This document shows, piece after piece, positions 55,494 to 64,000 of a stretch of DNA of 64,000 nucleotides. Under the pieces are notes generated by a model. That model was not told the DNA's origin, ran no database searches, and worked only from the letters and a program-made list of their open reading frames with translations. The first letter of the stretch is position 1; every line of letters starts with the position of its first letter. The stretch comes from Cupriavidus sp. WGlv3 (lineage in GTDB: Bacteria > Pseudomonadota > Gammaproteobacteria > Burkholderiales > Burkholderiaceae): assembly GCF_023952475.1 (NCBI RefSeq), contig NZ_JALHRX010000001.1, forward strand, positions 558,001 through 622,000, written 5' to 3'. Made by a program: the position numbers and the translations under genes.

Positions 55494-57752
55494 TCAGGCC
55501 ATCACAAACGGCAATTGCCGCTGGCGCTTGCCGGTCAGCGTGAACAGCGCATTGGCCACCGCCGGCGCGATCGGCGGCACGCCGGGTTCGCCCAGCCCGG
55601 TGGGGTTGTCCTGCGACGGCACGAAGAACACGTCCACCACCGGCGCGTCGGTGATGCGCGGCGGCGGATAGTCGGGGAAGTTGCTGTTCTTCACCGCGCC
55701 GTTGTCGATCTCGATGGCAAACCCGGGCCGGGTCATGGCCAGCCCGAACACGCACGCACCCTGGATCTGGGCTTCGGCCGACAACGGATTGACCACGCGG
55801 TTGGCATGCACGCCGGCGGTGACGCGATGCACGCGCGGCTCGCCCTTCACCACCGAGACATCGACCACATAGGCCACCACGGTGCTGAACGACTCGTGCA
55901 CGGCGACGCCCCAGGCATGTCCCTTGGGCAGCTTGCGCTTGCCGTAGCCGGACTTGTCCACCGCCAACTGCAGCGCGGCGCGATGGCGCGCGTGCTTCTT
56001 TTCGTCGAGCCGCGCCAGGCGGAACGCCACCGGGTCCTGCTTGGCGGCGGCGGCCATCTCGTCGGCCAGCGTTTCCTTGACGAAGGCGGTATGCGTATTG
56101 CCGACCGAGCGCCACCACAGCACCGGCACGTCCACCTGCGGATGGTGCACCGACATCTGCAGCGGCAGGTCGTAGTCGTTCTCGACGATGCCCTCGGTCA
56201 TGGTGGCATCGACGCCGTTCTTGACCATGAACGGCTCGAACGGCGTGCCCTTCAGGATCGACTGGCCGACGATGGTGTGCTGCCAGCCCACCACCTTGCC
56301 CTGCGCGTCCAGGCCGATGCGGGCGCGGTGCAGGTGCAGCGGGCGGTAGTAGCCGCCGCGGATATCGTCCTCGCGGCTCCACACCACCTTGAGCGGCTCG
56401 GTGTGGCCCGCGGCGACCCAGGCCTTGAGCACGTTGGCCGCTTCGACGATGTAGTCCGAGGTCGGCACCGCGCGCCGGCCGAAGCCGCCGCCGGCCATCA
56501 TGGTGTTGAGCACCACCTTGTCCGGCGCCAGCCCGAGCGTGCGGGCCACCGCGGCCTGGTCGACGGTCTGGAACTGCGAGCCCACCCAGACCTTGACCGA
56601 CTGCACCTTGCCGCCGGCCACCTCGGGCTGCAGCGTGCAGTTCAGCGGCTCCATCGGCGCGTGCGCCAGGTACGGGAAGCGGAAGTCGGCCTCGATCTTG
56701 CGCGGCGCGCGCTGGATCGCCGCGGCGATATCGCCCTCGCCGGCGCGCGCGACCGTGCCGGGCTGGCCGGCCAGCTTCGCGTATTCATCGAACAAGGCCT
56801 GCGACGAGACTTTCGAGCCGGCGTCCTCCCACTGGACCTCGAGCGCATCGCGGCCCATCTTGGCGGGCCAGTAGCCGCTGGCGACCACGGCCACGCCGCT
56901 GCCGCCGCGGTCGACCGGCACCTGGAGCACGCCGCGCACGCCCGGCACCGCACGGGCCTTGTCGGCGCTGAGGCTTTTCACCTTGCCGCCGAAGCGCGGC
57001 GGCCGCGCCACCACCGCCACCACCATGCCCTTGAGCTGGGTGTCGATGCCGAACGGCGTGGTCGCTTCCATCTTGCCGCGCGCATCGAGCCGCGGCGTGG
57101 GCTTGCCGACGATGCGGAACTGCGCCGGGTCCTTCAGCGTGACCTGCTGCGGCACCGGCAGCTCCATCGCCGCCGGCGCCAGTTCACCGAAGGTGGCGCG
57201 CTGGCTGCCGGACGTGACCACGCCCTGCTCCACCTTGCAGCTGACCGGATCGACCTTCCAGCGCTGCGCCGCGGCCGCGACCAGCATCGCGCGGGCGCGC
57301 GCGCCGAGTTCGCGGTACTGCTGGAACGAGTGGTTCAGCGCGGTGGAGCCGCCGGTCATCTGCATGCCGAAGCCGGGATCCTTGTACGGGTCGCCCGCCG
57401 GGGCCAGCGCCGCGCGCACGTTGCGCCAGTCGGCATCCAGCTCTTCGGCCAGCGCCATCGGCAGCGCGGTATGCACGCCCTGGCCGAATTCGAGCCGGTT
57501 CACCGCCACGGTCACGGTGTTGTCCGGCGCGATGATCAGGAACGCCTGCGGCGCCGCCGGCGGCGCCTTGGGCTTGGCGCCTTCCTGCGCCTGCGCCAGC
57601 GGTGCCACGCCCAGCGCCAGCCCGCCGCCGGCCAGGCCGGTCAGCTTCAAGAAACTGCGGCGGTCGAGCGTCGCCACGCCGGCGTCGCCACGCGCTTCGC
57701 CGCTATTGCCTGCCTGGCCGCCAGCCAGGGCTTCGATGCCTCGGATACGCAT
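55494..57752 (-). CDS. Molybdenum hydroxylase large subunit, isoquinoline 1-oxidoreductase-type
   Basis: A 752-residue xanthine oxidase-family molybdopterin subunit with a Tat signal (RRSFLKLTGLAGG, R31-R32), so it acts in the periplasm. The family's tandem domains are present, with GGGFGRRAVPTSDYIVEAA and the C-terminal GLGEPGVPPIAPAVANAL motif. The substrate is probably an N-heterocycle or aldehyde. It follows the 2Fe-2S subunit by 16 bp and lacks an FAD subunit, so electrons may go to the cytochrome c at 59653-60540. Confidence 0.9.
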   Translation of the reverse strand: MRIRGIEALAGGQAGNSGEARGDAGVATLDRRSFLKLTGLAGGGLALGVAPLAQAQEGAKPKAPPAAPQAFLIIAPDNTVTVAVNRLEFGQGVHTALPMALAEELDADWRNVRAALAPAGDPYKDPGFGMQMTGGSTALNHSFQQYRELGARARAMLVAAAAQRWKVDPVSCKVEQGVVTSGSQRATFGELAPAAMELPVPQQVTLKDPAQFRIVGKPTPRLDARGKMEATTPFGIDTQLKGMVVAVVARPPRFGGKVKSLSADKARAVPGVRGVLQVPVDRGGSGVAVVASGYWPAKMGRDALEVQWEDAGSKVSSQALFDEYAKLAGQPGTVARAGEGDIAAAIQRAPRKIEADFRFPYLAHAPMEPLNCTLQPEVAGGKVQSVKVWVGSQFQTVDQAAVARTLGLAPDKVVLNTMMAGGGFGRRAVPTSDYIVEAANVLKAWVAAGHTEPLKVVWSREDDIRGGYYRPLHLHRARIGLDAQGKVVGWQHTIVGQSILKGTPFEPFMVKNGVDATMTEGIVENDYDLPLQMSVHHPQVDVPVLWWRSVGNTHTAFVKETLADEMAAAAKQDPVAFRLARLDEKKHARHRAALQLAVDKSGYGKRKLPKGHAWGVAVHESFSTVVAYVVDVSVVKGEPRVHRVTAGVHANRVVNPLSAEAQIQGACVFGLAMTRPGFAIEIDNGAVKNSNFPDYPPPRITDAPVVDVFFVPSQDNPTGLGEPGVPPIAPAVANALFTLTGKRQRQLPFVMA

Positions 57753-57768
57753 ATCGGTTCGCTCCCGC

Positions 57769-58233
57769 TCAGGCCAGCGCACGGGCGGCGTCTTTGATCG
57801 CCGCGCGGATACGCTGGTACGTGCCGCAGCGGCACAGGTTGCCGGCCATGGCCTGGTCGATGTCGGCATCGGTGGGCCGCGGCTTGCTGCGCAGCAGGCC
57901 GACGGCGCTCATCACCTGGCCGTTCTGGCAATAGCCGCACTGGGCGACATCGTGCTTGAGCCACGCGTCCATCACGGCGCGCCCGACGCGGTCGGTGCCG
58001 ATGCCTTCGATGGTGGTGATGCGCGCACCGGCGACCGCGGAGGCCGGCGTCACGCAGCTGCGCGTGGCCTGGCCGTTGACGTGCACGGTGCAGGCACCGC
58101 ACGCGGCCATGCCGCAGCCGAACTTGGTGCCGGTCATTTCGAGGTTGTCGCGCAGCGCCCACAGCAGCGGCGTGGACGGGTCCACGTCGACTTCACGGGT
58201 CTTGCCGTTGACGTTGATGGAGAGGGTGGTCAT
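57769..58233 (-). CDS. 2Fe-2S subunit of the molybdenum hydroxylase
   Basis: A 154-residue IorA-type protein. The plant-type 2Fe-2S centre uses Cys of KFGCGMAACGACTVHVNG, and the second cluster those of QCGYCQNGQ and NLCRCGTYQRI. It passes electrons from the molybdenum centre to an outside acceptor. ATG 58233 gives the usual start (MTTLSINVNGK). It leads the two-gene operon. Confidence 0.94.
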   Translation of the reverse strand: MTTLSINVNGKTREVDVDPSTPLLWALRDNLEMTGTKFGCGMAACGACTVHVNGQATRSCVTPASAVAGARITTIEGIGTDRVGRAVMDAWLKHDVAQCGYCQNGQVMSAVGLLRSKPRPTDADIDQAMAGNLCRCGTYQRIRAAIKDAARALA

Positions 58234-58465
58234 TTGGGGGACACTCCTTGGGTACGTTGCCCGCTGGTCATTGCCTGTGCGCCGCAGCCTGGCGCAACGG
58301 ACAAGTGAGGATAGTGCAATTTGCGGCACCTTGCCGGACGCTGTGCGCACTAACGTGCCCGTGAGCGCCGGTTGCACGAACTTTGTGCAAGGAACGGCTG
58401 TCCCTCATGGATTGCCTTTCCATCCGGCGGGATTCCGGTGTGATCCGATCCCTGCCGCTGAAACA

Positions 58466-59656
58466 GTGCCATCGACTATTCCAGAAAACTCGTTGACCGC
58501 AGCCGGTACCGCCCCGGCCCGCAGCGCCGCTGCCCCGCCCGGCACGGCCGTCTCCTCCGAAGCCCGCGTCCGCGCCGCTTCGTCACCCTCGTTAGCGCGG
58601 CTCGACAGCATCCAGGCCCTGCGCGGACTGGCTGCGGCGCTGGTGGTGCTCTACCACTCCGGGCTCACGCTGGGCGGCGCCAACGCGCCAGTGCTGAACT
58701 GGCTGACCCACAACGTGATCAAGCGCGGCCATGTCGGCGTCGATGTGTTCTTCGTCATCAGCGGCTTCATCATCGCCTGGGTCGGGGTGCTGGCCCGGCC
58801 CCGGCCGGAGCGTCCGCTCGGCTTCATGATCCGGCGCCTGTGCCGGCTGGCGCCGCCGTACTGGACCATGTCGGCACTCCACGCGCTGCTGCTCAACCCG
58901 GTCACGCCGGCCGCGTTCGCCGCGTCGCTGGCGTTCCTGCCGACTTCCACCGGCCATGCGCCCTACTACGGCTATCCGGCGCTGTACGTGGGCTGGTCGC
59001 TCAACTACGAGCTGGCGTTCTACGCGGTGTTTGCGCTCGGGCTGCTGCTGGCCGGGCGGCGCGCGCTGCTGGTGGTGCTGGGGGTGTTCGCGCTGTTCAC
59101 GCTGGTGCTGCCGTGGTGGCGCTTCGGCGCGCTGGTGGCCGATCCCACGCAGGGCTATCCGTTCGCGGCGCCGTGGCTCGCCATGGTCAGCAATCCGCTG
59201 GTGCTCGAGTTCCTGCTGGGCTGCGGGCTGGCGTGGTCCTATGCGCGCTGGCGCCACTTGCTGACGCCGGCGTCAGCGCTCGCGCTGCTGGCGCTCGGCA
59301 GCGCGGCGTTCGCGCTGTCGCTGCCGATGGTCGGGCCGGATTTCAGCCTGGCGGGACGCGGCTTGCCGGCGGCGCTGCTGGTGGCCGGCGTGGTCGCCGC
59401 CGAGCACGCCGGCATGCTGCGCGTGCCGCGCGCGCTGATCTGGCTGGGCGAACTGTCCTACGCCCTCTACCTGACCCATCCCACCGTGATCGAAGCGGTC
59501 AAGCGCCTGATGCCCGAGCTGGGCGCGCACCAGACCGCCATGCAGCTGCTGCGCTTTGCCATCGACGCCGGCCTGGCGCTGGCGCTGGCCTGGCTGCTGC
59601 ACCGCTGGGTCGAGCTGCCCGGCATCGCGGCCGGGCGCCGGCTGGCACGCGGCTAG
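58466..59656 (+). CDS. Acyltransferase family 3 (OafA-like) membrane protein
   Basis: A 10-helix acyltransferase that adds acyl groups to sugars or peptides at the membrane. The family start is LDSIQALRGLAAALVVLYHSGL, with GHVGVDVFFVISGFIIAW and LYLTHPTVIE later. No in-frame ATG precedes the domain; GTG 58466 or TTG 58493 are the plausible starts, and neither has a good ribosome site. Length is about 396 residues from the GTG. It is convergent with the cytochrome gene, overlapping by 4 bp. Confidence 0.85.
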   Translation: MPSTIPENSLTAAGTAPARSAAAPPGTAVSSEARVRAASSPSLARLDSIQALRGLAAALVVLYHSGLTLGGANAPVLNWLTHNVIKRGHVGVDVFFVISGFIIAWVGVLARPRPERPLGFMIRRLCRLAPPYWTMSALHALLLNPVTPAAFAASLAFLPTSTGHAPYYGYPALYVGWSLNYELAFYAVFALGLLLAGRRALLVVLGVFALFTLVLPWWRFGALVADPTQGYPFAAPWLAMVSNPLVLEFLLGCGLAWSYARWRHLLTPASALALLALGSAAFALSLPMVGPDFSLAGRGLPAALLVAGVVAAEHAGMLRVPRALIWLGELSYALYLTHPTVIEAVKRLMPELGAHQTAMQLLRFAIDAGLALALAWLLHRWVELPGIAAGRRLARG

Positions 59657-60540
59657 CGCTGCGGCAGGCCGGCCAGGAACAGGTACAGGGCCGTCAGTTC
59701 GGTATCGTTCATGCGCCCGAACGAATCGAACGGCATCACGCGGCTGAGCGCGCTGCCGTCGGGCCGCTTGCCGCTGCGCATCATCTCGATGAACGCGGCG
59801 GGCTCGCCGTAGCGGGCCATGGCGCCGCCTGGCGCGGGGCGCAGGTCGGCGGCCGGCGGCCAGTCGGGCGGCGCGCCCGGGATCTTGCCGCCCCGAAACT
59901 CCGGGCCGTGGCATCCCAGGCAGACATTGGCCACGTAGGCGCCATAGCGCGGCGTCGGCTCGGGCACTATCGCCGCCTGCGCCGGCAGGCTATGGTCGAT
60001 CTTGGAAGCCGCGTCCTGCACCACCCCCACGCCATACAGGGCGCGCACCAGCCACGGCATGGTGATCTCGGCGGGCGCGCCCATCGCCGCGGGCAGGCTG
60101 CGCAGGTAGCCGATCAGCGCACCGAGGTCCTCGTCGCTGAGCCGGTTGTAGTCTTCGCTCGGCATGACCAGCAGCGGACGCAGCGAGGGCGCCACGCCAT
60201 GGCGGATGCTGCGCACCCAGTCCACTGGCTCGTAAGCGGCAATGGCCGGGTTGGCGCGGGTCAGGTCCGGCGCGCGCACGCGCAGGCCGCCGGGGTCGTC
60301 GATTACCTGCTTGCCGCCCCCGCCGGCGCCATGGCATTCCATGCAGCCGCGCGATTCATACAGGTACTTGCCGTGGGCGATGGCGCTGGGATCGTCGCGG
60401 ATGGCAACGGGGGCGACCGGGACTTCCACCACGCGCTGTGCCTTGCGCTCCCCTACCCAAGCCGCGCCGTACGCCGCCGCGGCCACCACGACGGCCGTGC
60501 CGGCAAGCCCCCATGCCGCCATCCGCAGAACCCGCGCCAT
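59653..60540 (-). CDS. Dihaem cytochrome c
   Basis: A 295-residue membrane-anchored cytochrome with an N-terminal signal anchor (VLRMAAWGLAGTAVVVAAAAYG). Two haem sites: CMECH (66-70) and CLGCH (207-211), with candidate axial Met M126 (LVMPSEDY) and a Met in VMPFDSF. Such proteins accept electrons from periplasmic molybdenum hydroxylases or alcohol dehydrogenases. GGAAGG precedes ATG 60540. It likely partners the IorAB-like pair upstream, although an acyltransferase gene intervenes. Confidence 0.9.
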   Translation of the reverse strand: MARVLRMAAWGLAGTAVVVAAAAYGAAWVGERKAQRVVEVPVAPVAIRDDPSAIAHGKYLYESRGCMECHGAGGGGKQVIDDPGGLRVRAPDLTRANPAIAAYEPVDWVRSIRHGVAPSLRPLLVMPSEDYNRLSDEDLGALIGYLRSLPAAMGAPAEITMPWLVRALYGVGVVQDAASKIDHSLPAQAAIVPEPTPRYGAYVANVCLGCHGPEFRGGKIPGAPPDWPPAADLRPAPGGAMARYGEPAAFIEMMRSGKRPDGSALSRVMPFDSFGRMNDTELTALYLFLAGLPQR

Positions 60541-60638
60541 TTGCCTTCCCCTGTCCGCCGCACTGGATGCCGCAGCTTGCGGCCAGTGCCCCGGGGGCTG
60601 TCGGTGGGAAAGGCAACATAGTGCAGCGCCGGCGGCAC

Positions 60639-61037
60639 TCAGGCCAGCCCGGCCGGGGCGCGGTCGATGAAGCCGGTCATGCGCGCCAGCCGGCCATCGG
60701 CCGACACCGTGGCAAAGTCGGTGCCGACCACGAGCGCGGCTTCGCCGGCGGGGCCCAGCTCCCAGGTAAAGCGCAGGTGCTCCCCGTGCGCATCGACCGG
60801 GCTCACGCGGGTGAAGCGGAAACCGGGAAACTTCGCCTGCACCGCGGCGATCATCGCGTCGATGCCGGCATGGCCGTCGCCCCGCATCAGCGGATCCACA
60901 TAGCAAGCCGTTTCCGTCCACGCCGCCGCGATCAGCTCGCGCCGGCGCGCGGCATCGGTCTCGTTCCAGGCGGCGAGGTAGCGGTCAGCAAGGGTGGCGG
61001 CGTGGTCGACCTGGGGGGACTGGGTGGCAGCGGACAT
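60639..61037 (-). CDS. SnoaL-like NTF2-fold protein
   Basis: A 132-residue NTF2-fold protein (LADRYLAAWNETDAARRRELIAAAWTE, FRFTRVSPVDAHGEHLRFTWELG). AAGGAG precedes ATG 61037. Family members act as isomerases or binding proteins, and the role here is unknown. It lies 98 bp upstream of the cytochrome gene in the same direction. Confidence 0.82.
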   Translation of the reverse strand: MSAATQSPQVDHAATLADRYLAAWNETDAARRRELIAAAWTETACYVDPLMRGDGHAGIDAMIAAVQAKFPGFRFTRVSPVDAHGEHLRFTWELGPAGEAALVVGTDFATVSADGRLARMTGFIDRAPAGLA

Positions 61038-61387
61038 GGCGTTCTCCTTGGGTTGGGTGGTCAGGGACTCGGGCCTGGCGTCAGGCCATGGCTGCATGAT
61101 CGGCGCGGGGGCGCGGCGGCGCGATTACCGGGGAGGTTATCGGCGCGGATACCGGCATCGCGGACCCCGGCTGTTGCCGCCCTACCAAAAAATCGCCCCC
61201 GACACCAGCGGCAAGTAACCCCCCAACCTGCCCCCTGTCCTGCCGATGGCCACGCGCTTATCCTCGCTACATTGCCCCTACGCTGGGCGGCAGTCTGTCC
61301 GGGCGTTTCGGGGGCGTGCCGCCGGGCGCGCCGGTCACGCCGCCTCCTTCCCACCCGCATCGCACCGCCTTTGCCTCGCTCTCGTCC
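61038..61387. other. Divergent intergenic region before the GGDEF gene
   Basis: 350 bases between two divergent genes. It should hold promoters for both, but I see no convincing -35/-10 pair or repeat and no gene. Confidence 0.6.
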
Positions 61388-64000
61388 ATGACGCCCGACA
61401 CGGCCCCGCCGAGCCTTCCGGCCGCCCCAGCCCCTTCCGCCGCGCCGCGCCGCTGGCTGCCCTTGCTGCTGGCCGGCGCCTGCTACTTTGTGCTGGCGGC
61501 GGCGGCGCTGTGGCTGGCGCGGCTGCCCGGCACCGTGGCCTCGGTGTGGCTGCCCAATGCGTTCGGGCTGGGCCTGCTGCTGCAGCGGCCGCGCGCGGAG
61601 GCGCCGTGGCTGCTGGCCGGCATGCTGGTGGCCAGCGTGCTGGCCAACCACGGTGCCGGCGACAGCGTCGGCACGGCGCTGATGCTGACCGGCGCCAACC
61701 TGGCGGAGATGCTGTCCGCGCTGCTGCTGTTGCGCCTGCTGGACCGGCATGGCGTGACCGGACGCCACGGCCCGCTGGCCGCGTTCGCGGTGATGCTGGC
61801 GGTCGGCGGCATCCTGGCGCCGATGGTCGGGGCCAGCGCCGGCGCGGCGGCCATCGCCGCGGTCGCGGGCAGCCGCTTCGCGCCGGTGTGGTGGACCTGG
61901 TGGCAGGCCAGCGCGCTGGGCATGGCGCTGCTGCTGCCGCTGATGCTGTCGATGACCGCGGTGCGCGTGCGCGCCGCCGCCGCGCGGCCGATGCTGGCGC
62001 CGCAGGCGGGCGCGCTGGCGCTGAGCCTGGCCATCGGCGCGTTCGCGCAGTGGCAGGGCCACGACCCGTTCGCGGCAATGTCGCTGCCGCTGGTGCTGCT
62101 GGCGCTGGCCGGCAATCCGTTTGCCACCGCGCTGCTGGCGCTGGTGGCCACGCTGTGCCTGCAGGCGCTGATGCTGCTGTCGCACCGCCATGAAGCGGTG
62201 CCGCTGTCGGCCGCGGTGATCATGGTGCTGCCGGTCTGCATTGCCTACCTGACCGAACAGAACCGGCACGGCCGCGCCAGCCTGCGCAGCAGCGACAAGC
62301 GCTTTCGCCAGGCCATGGAGCATTCGGCCATCGGCATGGCGCTGGTCGACATGGACGGCCGCTGGCAGACCGTCAACCGCGCCATGACCGAGCTGCTCGG
62401 CTACAGCGCGGCCGAACTGCGCGAGCTGAGCTACCAGCAACTGACCCACCCCGACGACCTGACCGGCGACCTGCGCCAGGTGGCCAACCTGTTGTCGGGC
62501 AAGGTCGAGGCCTATCGCCTGGAAAAGCGCTACCGCCACAAGGACGGCCACTACCGCTGGGTGCTACTGGCGGTTTCGCTCGTGCGCGATGAACAAACCG
62601 GCGAGCCCCAGCACTTCATCACGCAGGTGGAAGACATCCACGCGCGCAAGCTGGCGCAGCAAGAGCTGGAACGGCTGTCGCGACGCATCCAGCTGGCGGT
62701 CGAAGCCGGCGGCGTGGGCATCTGGGAATGGGACCTGGCCGGCGCTGGCATCACCTGGGATGCGCGCATGCATGCGCTGCACGGCACCGACCCCATCGGC
62801 GGCGCGCCGCTGTCGGAGCAATGGATAGCGCTGCTGCATCCCGACGATGTCAGCCGCGTGCGCGGCGAGATGCGCCGCGCCATCCGCGGCGAGGCCGCGT
62901 TCGACACCGAATACCGCATCGTGCGCCCGGGCGGCGAGGTGCGCCACGTGCGCGCCATGGCGATGGCAACCCGCGGCGCCGACGGCACGGCCCAGGCGCT
63001 GGTCGGCACCAACTGGGACACCACCGAGCAGCGCCGGCTGACCGAGGCGCTGTTCGAGGAGAAGGAGCGCCTGCACATCACGCTGCGTTCGATCGGCGAT
63101 GCGGTGATCTGCACCGACGCCACCATGCACGTGACCTTCATGAACCCGATCGCGGAACAGCTGACTGGCTGGACCATGGCCGCCGCCACCGGGCTGCCGC
63201 TGGAACGGGTCTTCCGCATCGTCGACGAGAGCAGCGGCGAGCCCATCCCGAGCCCGGTCGAGGCCTGCCTGCGCACCCTGACGCCGGCCTACCTGCAGGA
63301 AGGCGCGGTGCTGCAGAGCCTGACCGGCGAGCGCCACGACGTGCAGGACTCGGCCGCGCCGGTGCTGACCGCGCGCGGCGAGGTGCTGGGCGCGGTGCTG
63401 GTGTTCCAGGACATCACCGCCGCGCGCGCGATGCAGCGCGAGCTGGCGCGCTCGGCCATGCACGATGCGCTGACCGGCCTGCCCAACCGCACCTGGTTCG
63501 AGAAGCGGCTGCGCGAGTCGTGCGACGCGGCGCGGATGCACGGCCATCGCGCGGCGCTGTGCTTTATCGACCTGGACCGCTTCAAGATCGTCAACGACAC
63601 CGCCGGCCACGGCGCCGGCGACGTGCTGCTGCGCGAGCTCGGCTACCTGATCCGCAACCATGTGCGCCCGGACGACGTGCTGGCGCGCCTGGGCGGCGAC
63701 GAGTTCGCGCTGCTGCTCAAGGACTGCACCGTGGACCAGGCCGAGCAGGTGTGCCAGGGCGTGATCGATGCCATCCGTGGGCGCCGCTTCCCGTGGGAAG
63801 GGCGCGTGTACGACGTCGGCGCCAGCATCGGCATCGCCGCCATCGACCTGGACGTGCCGCCGGTCAGCGAGCTGATGAGCCGTGCCGACGTGGCCTGCTA
63901 TGCGGCCAAGGCCGCGGGCCGCAGCCGGGTCTCGGTGTACCGCCGCGACGAAAGCGACGCGCGCCGCCACCACCGCGAGCTGGAAGTGGCCGCCGGCATC
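61388..64000 (+). CDS. MASE1-PAS-GGDEF signalling protein (cut by window edge)
   Basis: The first 871 residues of a large membrane regulator of cyclic di-GMP. An eight-helix MASE1 sensor (about 20-295) is followed by three PAS domains (about 305-430, 435-560, 560-695) and a GGDEF domain. The catalytic site is LARLGGDEFALLL at about 765-778, with the RxxD-type inhibitory site not evident just upstream. The frame is open at the end, and an EAL domain may follow outside the window. It should make c-di-GMP, which commonly controls pili and surface glycans. Confidence 0.93.
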   Translation, partial: MTPDTAPPSLPAAPAPSAAPRRWLPLLLAGACYFVLAAAALWLARLPGTVASVWLPNAFGLGLLLQRPRAEAPWLLAGMLVASVLANHGAGDSVGTALMLTGANLAEMLSALLLLRLLDRHGVTGRHGPLAAFAVMLAVGGILAPMVGASAGAAAIAAVAGSRFAPVWWTWWQASALGMALLLPLMLSMTAVRVRAAAARPMLAPQAGALALSLAIGAFAQWQGHDPFAAMSLPLVLLALAGNPFATALLALVATLCLQALMLLSHRHEAVPLSAAVIMVLPVCIAYLTEQNRHGRASLRSSDKRFRQAMEHSAIGMALVDMDGRWQTVNRAMTELLGYSAAELRELSYQQLTHPDDLTGDLRQVANLLSGKVEAYRLEKRYRHKDGHYRWVLLAVSLVRDEQTGEPQHFITQVEDIHARKLAQQELERLSRRIQLAVEAGGVGIWEWDLAGAGITWDARMHALHGTDPIGGAPLSEQWIALLHPDDVSRVRGEMRRAIRGEAAFDTEYRIVRPGGEVRHVRAMAMATRGADGTAQALVGTNWDTTEQRRLTEALFEEKERLHITLRSIGDAVICTDATMHVTFMNPIAEQLTGWTMAAATGLPLERVFRIVDESSGEPIPSPVEACLRTLTPAYLQEGAVLQSLTGERHDVQDSAAPVLTARGEVLGAVLVFQDITAARAMQRELARSAMHDALTGLPNRTWFEKRLRESCDAARMHGHRAALCFIDLDRFKIVNDTAGHGAGDVLLRELGYLIRNHVRPDDVLARLGGDEFALLLKDCTVDQAEQVCQGVIDAIRGRRFPWEGRVYDVGASIGIAAIDLDVPPVSELMSRADVACYAAKAAGRSRVSVYRRDESDARRHHRELEVAAGI

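Noticed and set aside
55428..57797. 789-codon plus-strand open frame opposite the molybdenum hydroxylase
   Set aside because: Arg/His-rich antisense frame; the minus-strand gene has a Tat signal and family motifs.

Overview
The window is a 64 kb stretch of GC-rich chromosome from a beta-proteobacterium of the Burkholderiaceae, most likely Cupriavidus or a close Ralstonia relative. That call rests on the pilGHIJL-rubredoxin-hemL order, a Bug-family periplasmic receptor, a CIRCE-controlled groESL and overall codon use. It is inference from gene content, not a database match. No rRNA, tRNA, CRISPR array or insertion sequence was recognised. Both edges cut genes: pilL/chpA at the left and a diguanylate cyclase at the right.

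Layout. (1) 1-6170, minus strand: the type IV pilus chemotaxis operon pilG-pilH-pilI-pilJ-pilL. (2) 6509-12706: rubredoxin, hemL, a lemA/TPM-domain operon, and an MFS transporter divergent from a GcvA-like LysR regulator. (3) 12707-19661: a VpsR-like sigma-54 activator, then a glycan-type cluster (methyltransferase, GtrA flippase, GtrB-like glycosyltransferase, GT-C-like membrane protein) with long intergenic regions. (4) 21012-33732: a Tad/Flp pilus operon (two Flp pilins, prepilin peptidase, an extra AAA ATPase, CpaB, secretin, lipoprotein, TadG/E/F-like proteins, CpaE, TadA, TadB, TadC). (5) 33944-36816: metallophosphoesterase and groESL. (6) 37231-51768: a catabolic island centred on an IclR regulator. 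One arm has a complete Liv ABC transporter, a Bug receptor, a beta-hydroxyacid dehydrogenase, LeuCD-type isomerase and small accessory proteins. The other arm has an intradiol ring-cleavage dioxygenase, an acyl-CoA ligase and a citryl-CoA-lyase-like protein. (7) 51920-61037: a secreted FTDGA-repeat protein, TetR and ArsR regulators, an outer-membrane barrel, a molybdenum hydroxylase pair with a dihaem cytochrome c, and an acyltransferase. (8) 61388-end: a MASE1-PAS-GGDEF protein.

Most notable observation. A dyad GTTTC-N6-GAAAC (allowing GATTC, GAAAT or GCAAC half-sites) recurs in the three unusually long intergenic regions of the sigma-54 activator, glycan and Tad loci. In two of them the copies sit about 470-400, 360-300 and 110-100 bp upstream of a sequence with sigma-54 -24/-12 spacing (GG-N10-GC). 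This suggests that the VpsR-like activator at 13843-15219 co-regulates a surface-glycosylation system and the Tad pilus. The second point of interest is the catabolic island, whose enzyme set matches no pathway I can name.
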